DNA of 64,000 nt from Luscinia megarhynchos. Its lineage: Eukaryota; Chordata; Aves; Passeriformes; Turdidae. Both the position numbers and the translations under genes were made by a program. Each line of letters starts with the position of its first letter. Positions within the stretch are counted from its first letter, which is position 1. Positions 23,446-37,200 of the stretch are shown piece by piece. The notes below the pieces were generated by a model. The model did no database searches and had not been told where the DNA came from. It worked only from the letters and a program-made list of their open reading frames with translations. The DNA lies in NCBI GenBank assembly GCA_034336665.1, contig CM067568.1, positions 42,016,770 through 42,080,769 of the forward strand. Direction: 5' to 3'.

Positions 23446-24170
23446 GTTGGTAGGAATAGAGTTCTTTGTCTCTGCTGCCAGCAACTAATACAACTTATAA
23501 TTATTTAAAAGCATGCTGGATGGGCTGGCAACAGACATTATAAGTAATGCAATAATAAGATATAAAGGCTTTGTCAGTGGAAAGGTGACAGAACATACTG
23601 TAAGATACTGCCAGAAATAATCACTAGATGATGATTACATATAGATAAGCATGGCAGGTTTTCTAACCAGTGTAGAGCAGTATCACCTGATTTCATCAGT
23701 ATTGACTACCAAATGTGTATGGGTTCTCTTCCCACATCCTCAAATCTTCTTTTTCTCCCAGAGGCAATTTCCTGATGGAGAAAATGGAGACTAGTGGTTA
23801 CAACAGAGGACTTAGAATAAGCTATTTTGAGCTGCACCACTAAATCATTTCCTGACCTTGGCAAAGTCAATCACAGGAGCTATGCATCATTTTCCAGCTG
23901 TAATATGGGAACGATCACAATTACCTCCTAAAAGTGTGGCTAATGCTTGAGGAGTAAAGGTTTATAAAGCATGTATTATTCACAAAAGGAAAACTCTTTG
24001 GTGGTTATGTATTTTTATGACTGCACCCTTGGAAACAGACGTGTGGAAATCCAGAAGTAACACTTATCCTAACTGTTTTCTGGAAATATTTGTGTTTTGT
24101 TATTGCCTGTAGTCAGAAGTAATTGCAAAACTAGCACACATAAAATTAACCTGCATTTCTGATGGCTTGG

Positions 24171-25080
24171 AAAATGTGTTTCCCTTGGTTACAGAGAGGA
24201 GGGCAGGGCTTGGTGCTGTGTGGGTGTGACCAATATTCTATACCACGGACAGCATCACTGCTCTTGGCAAGAAAAGCTGTGGCACTGACACAGAGGTGCT
24301 TTGTCTGGTCTTGCTTACTCCAGTGATGACTGTCAGCATTGGAACTGTAGACTGTACCCCCTGTCCCAACCCCCTTTCCTCCAGGACATTTTTGCAGGAC
24401 ATGGTGCTGAGGAGAGGCAGCAGTGCCACTCCCAGGTGTGATGCTGAAGGGACATCTCTGAGGTGCATCTGAGTTAAACTGAGCTCAGTTTGTGGGCTGC
24501 ACAAGCCCTGGTCGTGTGACCTAGCTTCCAGGGGTTTGTCTGTCCTTGCTTTTGAGCTGGGCAGGGGGAAACAATGGCCATGAGAGCTGCCCCACCATAT
24601 TGCCTTTGGCAAATGTGGACAGGAAGAGTCACCGCATTTCCTTTGGGAAAACCACTCAGATGTGTCCTACAGGGAGCAACTGCCATCCTGATTTTGTTCC
24701 TAGTGGTGAATATCTTTCTGTGCTTAAACACCTTCTCTTTTTTTTGTATACTTGTGTTATTGATATTGCTGCTCTTATTGTGCATGTCTTATTCCGCTGC
24801 TTTGAGCTTTTAGTGAAATGTTAACTCTCACTCCGTTGTTTCTTTTTTGTTGTTGTTGTTGTGGGTTTTTTTTTTTTTTTTTGGTTTGGTGGTTTTTTTT
24901 GTATTTTTGGGGTTTTTTTGGGGTTTTTTTGTCCCTGCCTTACCCTAAGGGGTGTGGGAAGAGGAGTGGCTTGTCTGGATCCCAGTTTCCTGCTGGTGCT
25001 AAAATCAGCACAGTGCTTCATCATCCTGTTCTCACTGTGGGGCTAGGAGCTCTATGGGCATATTGGTAATTTTTCCACCC
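24171..25080. other. GC-richer block split by a T/G tract, origin unknown
   Basis: From 24171 to about 24700 and again from 24935 to 25080 the sequence is near balanced in GC, unlike its flanks. It supports overlapping ORFs on both strands (24238-24785 minus, 24546-25069 plus). None shows a recognisable domain, and their coexistence on both strands points to composition rather than coding. It could be an eroded retroelement or LTR. Confidence 0.35.
24838..24931. repeat. T/G-rich low-complexity tract with GGGG runs
   Basis: It begins with (TTG)n near 24848-24862, passes through a run of 17 T, then has GG and GGGG blocks separated by T runs (GGGG at 24909-24912 and 24920-24923). Only two clean G4 runs lie close together, so a stable quadruplex would need the later GGGG near 24950. 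Confidence 0.9.
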
Positions 25081-27100
25081 AAAGTGACTGCTTCTGAGCT
25101 CAGAGAGGGTGTAAAGGCAATTTTGGGAGAGATGTGAAGTGTTCTGGTAAGCTTAGTCCAGCACTTCATGAAAAAATAGATCCATCACTTCACTTTATCC
25201 AACTTCATTTCCCAGATGCCACCTGTGCTTGGCTAACTGAACAGACAGGGAGACACGTTCCTTCTTAGCTGGAATAATATTTCAGAAATGGATGGAGCCT
25301 GTTTTAGATCACCACAGGTCCATTGGTGCATTCTGGTCTGCACATTACACTTTCTGAAATGCTGGTCTGATCTGTAATTAAGAACAAGGTTATTCTTATT
25401 TAAAATTGTATGGCTCTCTTATTTTAAATACTGGCCGTCTCACTGCTGTCTTCTCAGACATTTTGAATTCCATCTCTGTGTCCTTTGAAAATCATGGTGT
25501 TTCTTATGTCTTTAAAAATGTTCCAGACTCATTGCACATACTTTAGTCATTCCTGGCCCACTGGAAGCATGACACATCTTATGCCTTTCAGAGATTCCAC
25601 CTGTTTTCATCAAATCATTGTGAAAGTGATGGGTCCTGCTGTTGAAAAGCAATTCTAGTTCCTAATATCCTGCCATGCAGCAAAATAAGAGCAGATGCTG
25701 GAAGTCACCTCCCTTGTTAAAAATCTGGAGGTGCTAAAGAATCTTTCACCTGCTTATGATTTGAGTATTCATAAATATTTTAATTCATGGCACTACTTAA
25801 ACATTATTATTATTATTTTTAAATTATTCCATATTTAGAGGTGTCTTTTTTTCTCCCTGTTTAACAATGGAAATTTGTAAATGCTTTGTAAATAAATCTG
25901 TACTTATATAGGCACAAAATACTGCTTTTGTAAAGGTCAAGAAACAATTATTAGCAAATAAAATCACACATCTTCTTCCCAAATACTAGAAGATTCTTCA
26001 AGTAAATGATACTGATAATACTATTGAATTACATGTTTATTTTAACAAGAAGGTCAAAACGGACATGTACTGGAACAATGCAGCTATTAAACATTAATTT
26101 CACTCGGGATTAATCAATGATGAGGAAATAAGTAAGACTCTTTTCTTTTTAACCAGAGAGAAACTGCTGCTACCGTGATCTATAGCTCAGTCAATAGACT
26201 GAAATTGTGCATAACTGTGGAACGTGTTGAGAGTTAACCTTTTGGTCTCAGCTTGAATGCAATAATTGTAAGAAAACCCCGGACCTAAAATTATTATCGA
26301 TACCACCCCTTGTATATGGTGATTAGGTTTGATTGCATTACTTTTCTAAAGAACAAAAACCCAATGTGCTGTATTCAGATTACAAATGATCCATTCAGAA
26401 AAATTAAATTATATAGAACCTTATAATGTGCTTAGTAGAGAGGTATTAAGAATGTGGGTGAATCACTCTGTAATTGTTTATTGCAAATTTTATAAAGAAT
26501 TTTATAAAACACTGAGTAATGGCACTTTTATTTCCAAATTGCACAGTGCCTCTCAACTAACCAGTGCTATCAACAAACTGTTTGCCTGCTGTGTTTATAA
26601 CTGCCCTGGCTGGCTATTCAGTGAAGCCCAAGCTTGTTTTTGCATGTAAATATCTCAGTGTCTGTTGTGGGCTAAAATCTTTCAGAATCAGAAGAGCATT
26701 TTTTCTTTCATCCCTGCAAAGAGGAAGCAGCTCTCTGTTAGCAGTTATTGGAATGATGTGTGTGTGTCAAGGGACTTGCATGCCGGTATCTTCATTTAGT
26801 GATTTACTGTAATACATATCTATAACCTTATCATAGAAATTATAGATGAGGAGGTAATTTTGTTATTTTTAATCCTCTTGCTATTTTGAAATGCTCTATA
26901 AAGTAGATTGCATTTATTTAGATTTTTGAAATATGTAAGGCTGTTAGGGAATGTTAAGTCCAATATTCTGGAATGCAAAGGCAACCTGGTATACAATATC
27001 ATCTACAGTATTTTATTCACTCTAAGGGCTGAATAAACTTGTGGTTCCACCACTGGATTTTTAGTACACACCCCTATTATCCCTATTTGTCTTTTTACAG
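25081..27100. other. Unassigned AT-rich stretch
   Basis: Nothing was recognised. The region 25790-26330 is AT-rich with scattered TTAAT/ATTA motifs. ORFs near 26386-26812 overlap in different frames and have no domain signature. Confidence 0.55.
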
Positions 27101-27165
27101 GTCTGACAGCTGTGACCAAACTAATTTTCAATCAGATTTCTAAAGATTTGCTGCATCCATTCAAG
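27101..27165 (+). other. Candidate exon by splice signals only (65 bp)
   Basis: A T-rich acceptor (CCCTATTTGTCTTTTTACAG, ending at 27100) precedes 65 bp, and the donor is TTCAAG/GTAAAG at 27166. One frame is open across it: two bases, then 21 codons including TAVTKLIFNQ. The other two have stops. It ends in phase 0, which fits the phase-0 start of the candidate at 52805, but such agreement has a one-in-three chance. The peptide is not recognised. Confidence 0.25.
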
Positions 27166-27491
27166 GTAAAGGCAAAGCAGCTGGTTTACAGCCAGAAAAA
27201 GGAGCTAGAATCAAAACAAAGCTTTCCTGTAGCAGACACAGAATATAATTCTCCCAGAATTAAATCACTGAGCTGCTTTGACCTTGTAAATAAATATTGC
27301 CTGAGTTGCAGAAGCAGTTCTCTAAGCAAAATCTATAAAATTCCTTCACACATTTCATCATATTCTGACTTTTTTCCTATGCATAGGCACAATATTTGAT
27401 TTATGTATAAAAAGTGCTATTCATAGAGAATTCTGATGGGGAACATTTAAAAAAAGGTGATAGGGCTAAAGGATAAAATTGCTTTTGTAAC

Positions 27492-27508
27492 ATATATATA
27501 TATATATA
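27492..27508. repeat. (AT)n microsatellite
   Basis: Eight or more consecutive AT units. Confidence 0.85.
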
Positions 27509-29369
27509 AAATTACTGTTTAATAGGAAGGGATTGTAATATATTTGGGAGGAGAATTTGGGAATTTTGAGTAAAAGAATGGCTTTACATTTTAACTTGCT
27601 ACTGTACCAAAAAGACAAAGGTTGTAAAAATTTTGTAATAATAAGTAGAATTTAGTAGATATCAGAGTTTAGTAATCTTAAAATGCCCACTCAAACTATT
27701 AATTCTGGAAAGGCTTCACTAAAAATTCCTGTAAATATGTACAACAAGAGAAACACAGGTTTAGAGCCACCCAGATCAGGTTGCAAATAGGGAGAATAAA
27801 TCTCACTCTCAGGTAAAAACATTACTTGTAGTTATGTTTATATAAAAAGATAGATCATTAGTACTGGTTTAAAACCCCTCTTTCATTCATGAGAACCCTG
27901 CCAAACACCCTTGGGCAAATGTTCAAAATTTTTAATTTTTAAATTTTTTTATTTAATAATTGGAACAATTCTAAGCTGTAAGAAACTTAAAGGTAAGAAT
28001 ATCGGGCTCCCAAGCCCTAAATAGTTTGAATGTATATTTATTAAGGAGCTTATTAGCTCCTTAGAATGGGACATGCAATGGAATCCATAAAGATGCACTT
28101 CTAAGCACTTCTGAAACATACAGACACAGCAGCTTTGTTTCTTCCTCAGTAGTCATACTGGATTAATTGTGCAGATAATAGTTTCTGTTTTTACTTGATT
28201 TACTTGATCTCATATTGTCCAGACAGTCCTGTGCCTGACAGAAGCAGGAGCCTCTCAGTCTTTCCTGTGGTTTCTTCAGATTGCTTTTCCAGGGAGCTTG
28301 TTGCATTGCTTTTGAAGAAGAGGAAAGTACAGGTGGTGGCTGCCAAACTGTGTAAAAACAGACCTGTTTCTAGCCTTATTCAGAGGCAGAAATTGAGATA
28401 TCTTTGGGAATTTTAACATTACATTGAGTCCTGGCTGAGGACTTTGAGAATATTAGTTTTGGGTTTAAACAGCAGTGCAATTTGTGGTTCTGCCTTAGGA
28501 GACTTGCCAAAGGTCAGATGGAGCTCAAATGGCAAAACAGGGAACAAAAGCCAGGTTTCAGAAGAGTACACTCTCTCCTGGACACACTTGGTTCCAGAAC
28601 TTCTTTGTACTCTGGCAATATATTGTCTCATGTGCCATATTACATAACCTGTAAAGAAGCAGACTACATATTCAAAAGTCCCTGCAAGCTGAGATCCTCT
28701 TGAAACCAAAATCCTGAAACAATAGCTCTGTAATTTATAATTATGGTAGCATTAGAAAAATTGTTTACTCTATATTTTCAGTCTTTTAAAAGGCAGAACT
28801 GTGCAGCATGGTTACCTGCTATTTTGTCGTTGTGAACTATTCTGAGGCCTTTTTTACTCTTTCCTGTCATCCTGATGGGAAGTGTGTTGGCAAAGGACCA
28901 GTCAAGCTATTTCACAATGTCATTTTCATAGCTCTGAACAAATTTTTCCAACAAATGCAGATACATTCTCATCTAACTTATTATATTAAACTCCCCAAAA
29001 GGATCAATAAAAAGAAATACAAGACCATAATCAGAATTTATGAAATTTATAATCCTTTTAACTGCAATAATAATCTTTTAGAAACCACATCTTCAGGACT
29101 GCAGAGATAACAGGGCAGGCTTGGGTCCATACATGCATATGATGGCTTCAGTATGTTTTCCAGGAGACTCTCCAGAACACTGAAAAAACCATACTGGTAG
29201 TTTTATGTAACTGGGTAATGTGTGGAGATAAAAATGGCAAAACCTATTTATCCTTTGAATATTTACCCTTATACTTTCAGTCTTCCAGGCAGTTGTCATT
29301 GCAATATCATTTGAAATGAAAATCATATCGATTTAAAAAAGATGCAAAGAAATGGCTGGGTTAACTTAC

Positions 29370-29429
29370 CTAGCTGCCCAAATCCAAAATTTAGATGCTT
29401 CAAATCTTGCTTGTCTAATTGGAGAGTGT
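29370..29429 (-). other. Weak candidate exon by splice signals (60 bp)
   Basis: On the minus strand an AG acceptor with a modest pyrimidine tract (ATATATCCTCAATTATTAG) precedes 60 bp that end in a good donor CTAG/GTAAGT. Two of the three frames are open (one includes LDKQDLKHLNFGFGQL). The peptide is not recognised and the acceptor is weak. Confidence 0.15.
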
Positions 29430-30415
29430 CTAATAATTGAGGATATATGTCCTTCTATAAATACAGAATTAGAAATAATATAGATTATTGTATATTACAT
29501 AATAAATGTCTGTTTTCTGGTAAGTACCACAATCTTGGTGTGTTGATGTTATCTAAAGCATACAGATAAGCTCTGTCAATCTGATGCATACATGTCTCTA
29601 GGGTATTTTCCAGAAACCTGGTTTCTCTTGCTGATTTTCCCTGTACCAGCTCTCCACTGAAGGGTTTTAAGTGGGCGGTCAGCTGATCTGACTTTGCCTA
29701 AAATAAAGATCTTATACTGAATCATTCCTTATGAACTGAATTATCCAACTCCCCTTCCATATGTTATTTTCCACTTCACATTTAGGAGACTGTGGACTGA
29801 AGGACTCTGATACTTAGATTAAATAAATAACTAAAATATAATAAACTAAAATAAAAATGAGGAATAAGACTTTTTACTCAACAGAGTTGACCAAAGATGT
29901 TAGATAAAAGCATGCTAATAAATGATAGCTAAGGAACAGAAATGCACAAGGGTCAGAGGCTGAACAAGTTCAGAGACTGGACTTTGGTACAGTCCTGATC
30001 TTCCACAGTTCATATCACAGGACACTTTTAACACATTAACTGCTTTCTTGGTTTGCTGCTTTCATTGTAAGTTTGTCTGTATGGACTACTCCCTTTTTTC
30101 CCAACACATATAATTTAATTAAGAAATGTATTTGAATTTAATTGTCTTAGATAAAAATTAAAGTTCTCAAAAATGTAAGGAAAAAACCCAACGGATTGTG
30201 CAATTTAAAAAAATAATTTCATATACTGATTTTATACTCTTGTACAAGGATTGTTTAAAAAAATAGTTAGATCCTTTTTAATACAGTAAAATAAATATCA
30301 CCTGCAGATACAAAGAGACAGTCTGGACAGGGTGTTGGTAAATTATGTGGTATATACCAACTCCAGGCAGACTTCTATATCTTGTGAATCCACCTCAAGG
30401 ATAAACTACAGGAGA

Positions 30416-30472
30416 GAAAAAAACCAACCAAACAAAAAAACCCAAACAAACAAAAAAACCACCAACCCACAC
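30416..30472. repeat. A/C-rich low-complexity tract
   Basis: AAACC, CAAAC and CCAACC units on the plus strand, about 57 bases. Confidence 0.9.
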
Positions 30473-33400
30473 CTTACTTCTGTCTGTGAGTCCCAGCAAC
30501 TGGAGCAGCCCTCACAAAGCAAGTCAAGGGGTGAACAAGGTGTGAACAATGGGTGAACAAAGTGATTGGAAAAATTTTAAACATTATGTATGCCTTTATT
30601 ATGTTCCTGTCCTTGAAAGCAGATCATACAGATAAAAGTTCCTTTTTAAGAAGTTACTTCAAATCAGATGGCAGCTAGACTCAAATGCTTTTCTGACATA
30701 TTGTTCTCATAAAAGAAACAGACAACTCCAAAACCAACAATAAAATAATTTTCACCATCTAAATCTCTGCACCTTCAGGTGAATGGAGTGTTTGTGTTTG
30801 CTCACAATAATGCTGTCTGTTAATACTTTTTCAATCATATGTATTCATAAAGGAAAAATAAAAGCTTCTCTTGATCCTTTTTGTTGCAGCTAAGTATCAC
30901 TGTTCCTTAGGCAGGTATTTTAGATATTATTCCTTTCATGAAATGTCTAAAATGGATTGCCAAGTATTAATAACAAATGCTTCTAGGCTCAATCTCATTG
31001 CAGCTAATATTGGTAACATAATAATGGGAAATATGTTTTAGCTTCTCATGAAAACTTTAGATTCCCTTAGATTTGTAAGTACTACATTTTTTTCAGTAAA
31101 GTAAAAAGCAATGAATTTTAGTGTGTAATTAGAACCAGAGTAATTCCTTGCTAATTGAACAGATTTACTTGCATTGATGTGTTAATATATTTTCTTCTGC
31201 TCCAAATGTCATCTTTAGGTGTGAACTACACTGACAGAGAATACTTAAGATTTCTTTTATTGTTGTATAACTAGTGACTTGTTCTGCTTTAAGTTTTTCT
31301 GTTGCCATAGCTGGACTGATTATGTTTGACATGTATTGTCCATCTGTTCTAAGTGAAAAACAAATGACAAGTCCTTTGTTTCTGCTCAGATGACTTCATA
31401 TTTCACCCTAAAGCTTATGAAAGGGGCCTTGCCATTAGATATTAGACATTATTAGCACCAAGTATTTTCATTTGTTCTTATCTGATAGCAGATATCCACT
31501 CCACTGATGCATTTTAAAAGTGAGAAATAGCAATACAGGTCCACATCTTTCCCATGAGATCTATTTCAAGTGTCTTTCAACTTGCTATAACAACAACAAA
31601 AAAGTGAATAATACAATGGGGTTTTTTTAACTTAGCAGTGAGGAGTCACTCAAGTAATAATTAATATTATTCATTAATAGTATAGCAGTTTTTGTGGGAA
31701 TGAAATTGTATATCTGAATCTTGTGACGAAAAATTAATTGATACGAGAATGTAATATTTGTGAAATTGGATTAAAATTATTTTAATATATCAGAAACATA
31801 AGAAATGTTCACAATATTCTGAATATTAATCTGTCCATCTTGAATACAAAGATAATTGAGACAGTATCTTTCTGTCTGTTGAAAATTATTATGAATTTAT
31901 TGTTTAATATAGAACAAAATCAGTCATAAAATAAGATATTAAATACTTATTATAAACTTATTATAACTCATTATAAAAAATCCTAAGAATTTATCCATAT
32001 TACTGATATAAATTTCAGCAAAAAACTCGGAAATTGAAGACATTGCAAAGTCAAGGAAAAAATTCAGTACTTTGACAGTATTAAAAGCATCAAAGGAGAT
32101 GACTAGACTCATAGATTAATTTGCTTGAAATTCAAGCAGGCCTACTAATGGGCTACTGATACTTGCTGTAAGTCTAATAGCTGGAATAGAGATCCCTCTA
32201 TTTTCTTCTAGAAGAAATATCAAGCATTTGTTTTAAAAAGTATTCAGCACAAGAAAATTCCCTACAATCCTTTCAAATTGTGTATAGATGAGTCAGTTTT
32301 TTTCCTACATGTGAAAATAATGTCTCATCTGCATTTGTCTGTTTATAGCTTGCACCTTTTGGATCTTTTTACATTTGTCTATTAGGTTGGAAAACCTGTT
32401 ATTTTCAAAATCAAGTTTCCAACTATTAACTTTAGCATTTCAGAAAAAAAAATCACTAGCATTGCCTTACATGTTGAGTTTCATCTTTCTTTACCTCCTG
32501 GCTTCTTCTGGGAAACATCTCTAATTTTTCCACTTAGTCTGGAAGGGAAGGTATCATGATTCCTCAAAACATCTAGCTGTGTTGGAGAGTTGAAGAAAAT
32601 AAGGAAATAAACCAGATTTTGCATGTGTATCTTTGCATGTAATCTGTCACCTTCAAATTACTTTTTGGTCTTGAATGGTATTCTCATCACTTCATTCACC
32701 TCTTGTAACTAGTGGTCTGAAGTATGTTTAAGTTGCACATTCAGTAAAATACGTGTTTTGTTAGGCAAATCTGTTTTAAATCTTCAGAGCAGTGAATTAC
32801 TTCATCTGTGTCCTTCCTCGTGACAAGTGAGGTAAAAATTCAGCATTTCTCAGTGGAAAATTACAAAAATATTTTACAGTGTAGGCCTGTGAATTTTCAT
32901 CCAGGTTATCACAAACCTGATTCACAGCTGGAAATGCTGTGGAATACAGACGCGTTCTTACTGCACCCAATACAAGAGCTAAGAGTTTGGTTTATTTTGG
33001 TATTGAGTAGAGCTATCTATTTGCCTTTCAAAGAACTTTACAGAAAAGACTTTGCAAACACATGTCAATAACATAATCAATTCAGTATTTGCGTATTTTC
33101 ACTTGAGGTGAAACTTTTGAATAGTTTATGTTTAACTTTGTGCTTATTTTCATGGCCACTAGAACACAGTGATGTGTATTATTGTGTGCCCAAACAGATT
33201 TTTTTATGATTATCAGAGCACCTAGATTAGGATGCACATAACTACTGTTTGTGCTACAGCATGACAATTTGAATGGAGAGAAAGCTAAACTGTTGACACG
33301 TTAATTCCTCCAGTGGGGAAACTGGGAGGTATTCTGAATGACTATGACTAGGAAAAGCCTAATCTTATAAAAAACAGTATAACTTTGGGGAAAAGAGCTA

Positions 33401-33935
33401 ACTAATATCCATGGAATGGCCTTTATCCAGGCATTCAGTCATTAATTTAATAAAAATATGCAGTGTACGACCTCATGGATTACCCATCCATTGTCTATCC
33501 CATGGCAGCTGGGGCTCAGCTGGTGCCAGCTTGCTCATGTGAGGTGAGGCTGTCAAGTCTCCCTGCACCACTCTGTCTTTCAGATCCAAAGCAGAGGACT
33601 TGTACTAGCATTGATAAAAATGCCTCTGTGCAAATACAAGTGCAATAACATTTCAGATTATTTATGTGACTTACAGCAAACTGATACTGTCAGGCTGAGT
33701 GCACATGCTGGTACTGTGTAGTTGGTGCTTGTTCATTGCCAGGTTCATGTCAGTAAACTAATTTTTTCTACTATTTCATATTTTTCAAAATCTTCACTGT
33801 ATAACAAAGAGAGTTATGTCACTGAAGTGAACGACAGCAAATAAATGAGTATATTTGTGTTGAGTATTCTATATATACACAAGTAATTATTTATAGTATT
33901 TTAAAAGGCCAAACCGATTTAAAAAAATCTGACAG

Positions 33936-33967
33936 CCTTAAAATGGACTTTAATGGACTTAAAATGA
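33936..33967. repeat. Degenerate short tandem repeat
   Basis: Three imperfect copies of a unit like TTAAAATGGAC of about 10-12 bp. Confidence 0.6.
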
Positions 33968-34225
33968 CAACTGATTATGGATATACATAAAACACTTAAT
34001 AGCCAAAAATTTTTTTCTGACAAAGCAAACCCATTGTGGTGAATGTGATCTCATCCCTACACCAGAATATCCCTTGTGGGTATAGCAGTAGCAAGTGGGA
34101 TGCAGTAATAAGCCATAAATCAGAGCAAAATTAATGGAAATATTGTATATAATGATATTAAAAATAAATTTTTCTGAAAAAATTGGAATCTGACCAAGTA
34201 AATAGAAAGTAACCTCCTTGCTCTC

Positions 34226-34240
34226 AAAAAAAAAAAAAAA
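34226..34240. repeat. Poly-A run (15 nt)
   Basis: An uninterrupted A15 in AT-rich DNA. No retroposed sequence is recognised upstream. Confidence 0.85.
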
Positions 34241-37200
34241 CCAAATAAAGAAGTTCTCAGTAATTTTAATGTTATAAAGAAAATAATAATAACTTAGGTG
34301 TACAGACCCAGATCACTGAGTCTTTTCAGGCAAGAGAGCTCACAATGAGGGTATGTTTGTATCATGTACTAATTTCATTTGTCTTGGACTCCAGTAGTTA
34401 GACACTGACTTCTTTCTTATTGGCTGGTGTCTGCAGGGTTTGTAGATTTTTCATCTCTCCTTTTTCTCATAATTGTGGCTTTTGTCAAAATACTGGTTCA
34501 GTTCCAGAGGGCAAATTGCTTGCAACAATTATCCCCAACCCTCTGAGCAATTATCTGTGCTAGCTATTTCCATCATCTCCCTCACAAACCCTACAGGCCA
34601 ATTTCTCACCTCTTTAAAATTTGTTGACAAAATACTTCCTGGAGTTTCTTTTTGTATACATATTTCTATTTTATGAATGAATCCTTCAGGTTTATAATCA
34701 TGACACTTTTGCAACAATACTTTGATTATTGCTGTCAGTATGAATCAATGTTTTTCTTAAATCTTTCATTCCCTTTCAGGATTCAGATAACAGGCACAAA
34801 AGTTCAGGCACTTGAAGATGTTACTGAAATATACAGAAAACAAAATTTTCTTCAGTGACTTTATCATCTCTTCTTTAGTATTTCTGCCTTTCTAGATTTT
34901 TTTAAATTATAGGATTTATGCACAATTAAAGATTTTAACCCGATTACTAACTACTGACTATAATTACTACGACTATGTCTACCTTATTTTGTGATTTAGC
35001 TAAAAATTTTAAAAGAAAGGTACATTCTACTTTGCATCTCCACCCCAATAACACATGTGGAATATTACATTGTGAAAATTAGTGATGATTTTAACAAAAT
35101 AAAAGCATTTTATCTCTCTGCTATAAGCTCTATGTAAAACAAAATTAATTGGGCCAATTTTGCTATGAAGAAGTGAGAAATTACTTGAAATGTCACAGTT
35201 TAAAGAACAAAGGACCTTTCAAACTGTGTTAGAGGACAATATATTTTTCAACAGAATTTTCTGTTATCGAATTGAATATGTTTTTAATTTGTATATGTTT
35301 TTAAATTGCTTATTTTTAAGTGTTAAAGACTGATGCATTCATAGAGCACTAATGCATGTGCAAAGATAGAAAACAATATGCAATTTCTGGAACACCCAGT
35401 GAAATACTGGTTCTTGCATTGAAGCACTAGTAGATCCTTCAAGCAAAACAAGGAAGAAAAGTTTGAAGGAATAACAGATGGTAAAATAAATTGTCCAGAA
35501 ATTTTTATTATGAATAGATTCTTTCATACGTGTCTCGACAGAGGGAAGTGTGTGAAATATGCAGAATTTTGAAGACTGAAAAAGGACAGGTAGAAGACAT
35601 TCTTTCATCAAAATTTTTGGGTTTTTCCAATTGCTGCTCCCACTTCAGGTATAGAAAAGTTTGTACTCTTTTTATGATACCTGTCAGAGAGCAAGGAGTT
35701 GACATTTTTATTTCTGTGAAACTAGAAAGATTCTGTATAGTTTTGTTGTCCGTATCTGAGTTTTTCTAAAACCAACAAGCAGGTAGTAGCTACTGGCAAC
35801 AGGGAATTTGTTCCTCTTCAGGGCTGTGTAATCATTGCTAAAAATAGATGTAGCCTTGGGCATCTAAGAATGTCCAACCTCTTTAGTATATCCTCCTGGA
35901 TTCACTAGGTCTAGTTTTCAGAACCAGAACTCATTCTGTGGGCACTGATCTCAGCTCTTGTCTTATGGCATAACTTGTTCAGCACAGCTTTGCCTGAGCC
36001 ATCACTCAGGTCCTTCAGTTCACTCACAGGTCAGTGTGACAGAGAAGCATGGCTGTGGGGGAGATGCTGAGCCACTTGCCCCAGAAGAGCTTTGTAGCTG
36101 AGTGCAGCTCCTGTTCACGCTAAAGTCTGTTTGATGTAGGATCTTCCTGCAAAGTGAAGTTACCTGGAGACATGTAGTAACAGCTCTGGTGACCACTGTC
36201 TGTGAAATTGACATTGGAAAGATTAACAGGATAATTCTTAGACATCATTACTGACAATAGCACAGTATTAGGCAAATTATGGTGAAGTCCCTGGTGTTCA
36301 AAGTTCCGGGAAGCACGCATGTACGAGGAGGATTTCTTGCACTGGGGCAGCTTAAATTTCTCAATTATGCTTGAGTTTCTATTAAAGCACCTCTCTAACA
36401 AATGTAATTCTCAGAGAGCTGCCCACACTTAGGAGGACATCTTTATCTTGGCAGCCTGTTAGAAATGTCCATTTTGACAAATTGAATAGAGATGAATTTC
36501 AAATGGGATGCAATATGCATTCCACATTAAAAAAAATAGCCCCTCTCTCTTGAGAAGTTTGATGTGACTTATTAAGCTAGTCTTGAAAATCAGAGAAAGA
36601 CAAACGTAAAAAGCTTCTTATTTTTCATGGTTTCAAATCTGTTGCAAGTATTTACCCAATTTGGGAACATTTTTTTGTTGTTTCACGAAATGCCCAGTGA
36701 ATAGCACGGGCACAGTTAACCACAAAAGCAAATAATGGAATTTTTGTCATTCCCTTCCAACAGGCATTTAATTCTCAATAGCTTTGCTTTTTCTCAATTA
36801 GCCAAAACATCTACCAGCTTCTACTTCCTTTTTGGTCTGCTGAGTCTTGTTTTCACTTGTTTTCCCAGCTTTGCTTTTAAATTGAAGTCAAAATAGGAGA
36901 GCTGGGAGAAGTGCATAATGCTCTCAACACAGTGGATATATGCCTGACTCTTCATGCCTCACTCTCACCTCAAACCCAACATATATGCAAGCAACTCTTC
37001 ATTTTGCAGCTATCAAAAATCCATGTGTGAATCTTTGGGATTTAGAAATGATGGGTATCCACTGTAATGTAGGTTAGATCATAACTACGAAATCCCTTGA
37101 CAATCTCAGTGACTTCAGAAGTTCTTTTAGTTTTGGGTCTCTTTCTCAAGACACAAGATCGTCAGCAAATTTTATTACCTTAATTTCTTACTTACTCTTA

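Larger units (their letters stand above)
17991..24170. other. Unassigned AT-rich stretch
   Basis: No gene or transposon was recognised. It contains a TTTG tetramer repeat, two short hairpins, an A/C-rich tract at 22999-23073 and a homeodomain-like segment near 23.4 kb. ORFs at 19214-19527, 19842-20096, 21464-21736, 21805-22089 and 22364-22864 lie on both strands without recognisable domains. Those at 21464-22089 are long for such AT-rich DNA but resemble nothing I know. Confidence 0.5.

Noticed and set aside
24818..25069. Phe/Trp/Gly-rich ORF resembling a membrane protein
   Set aside because: It is translated from the T/G low-complexity tract.
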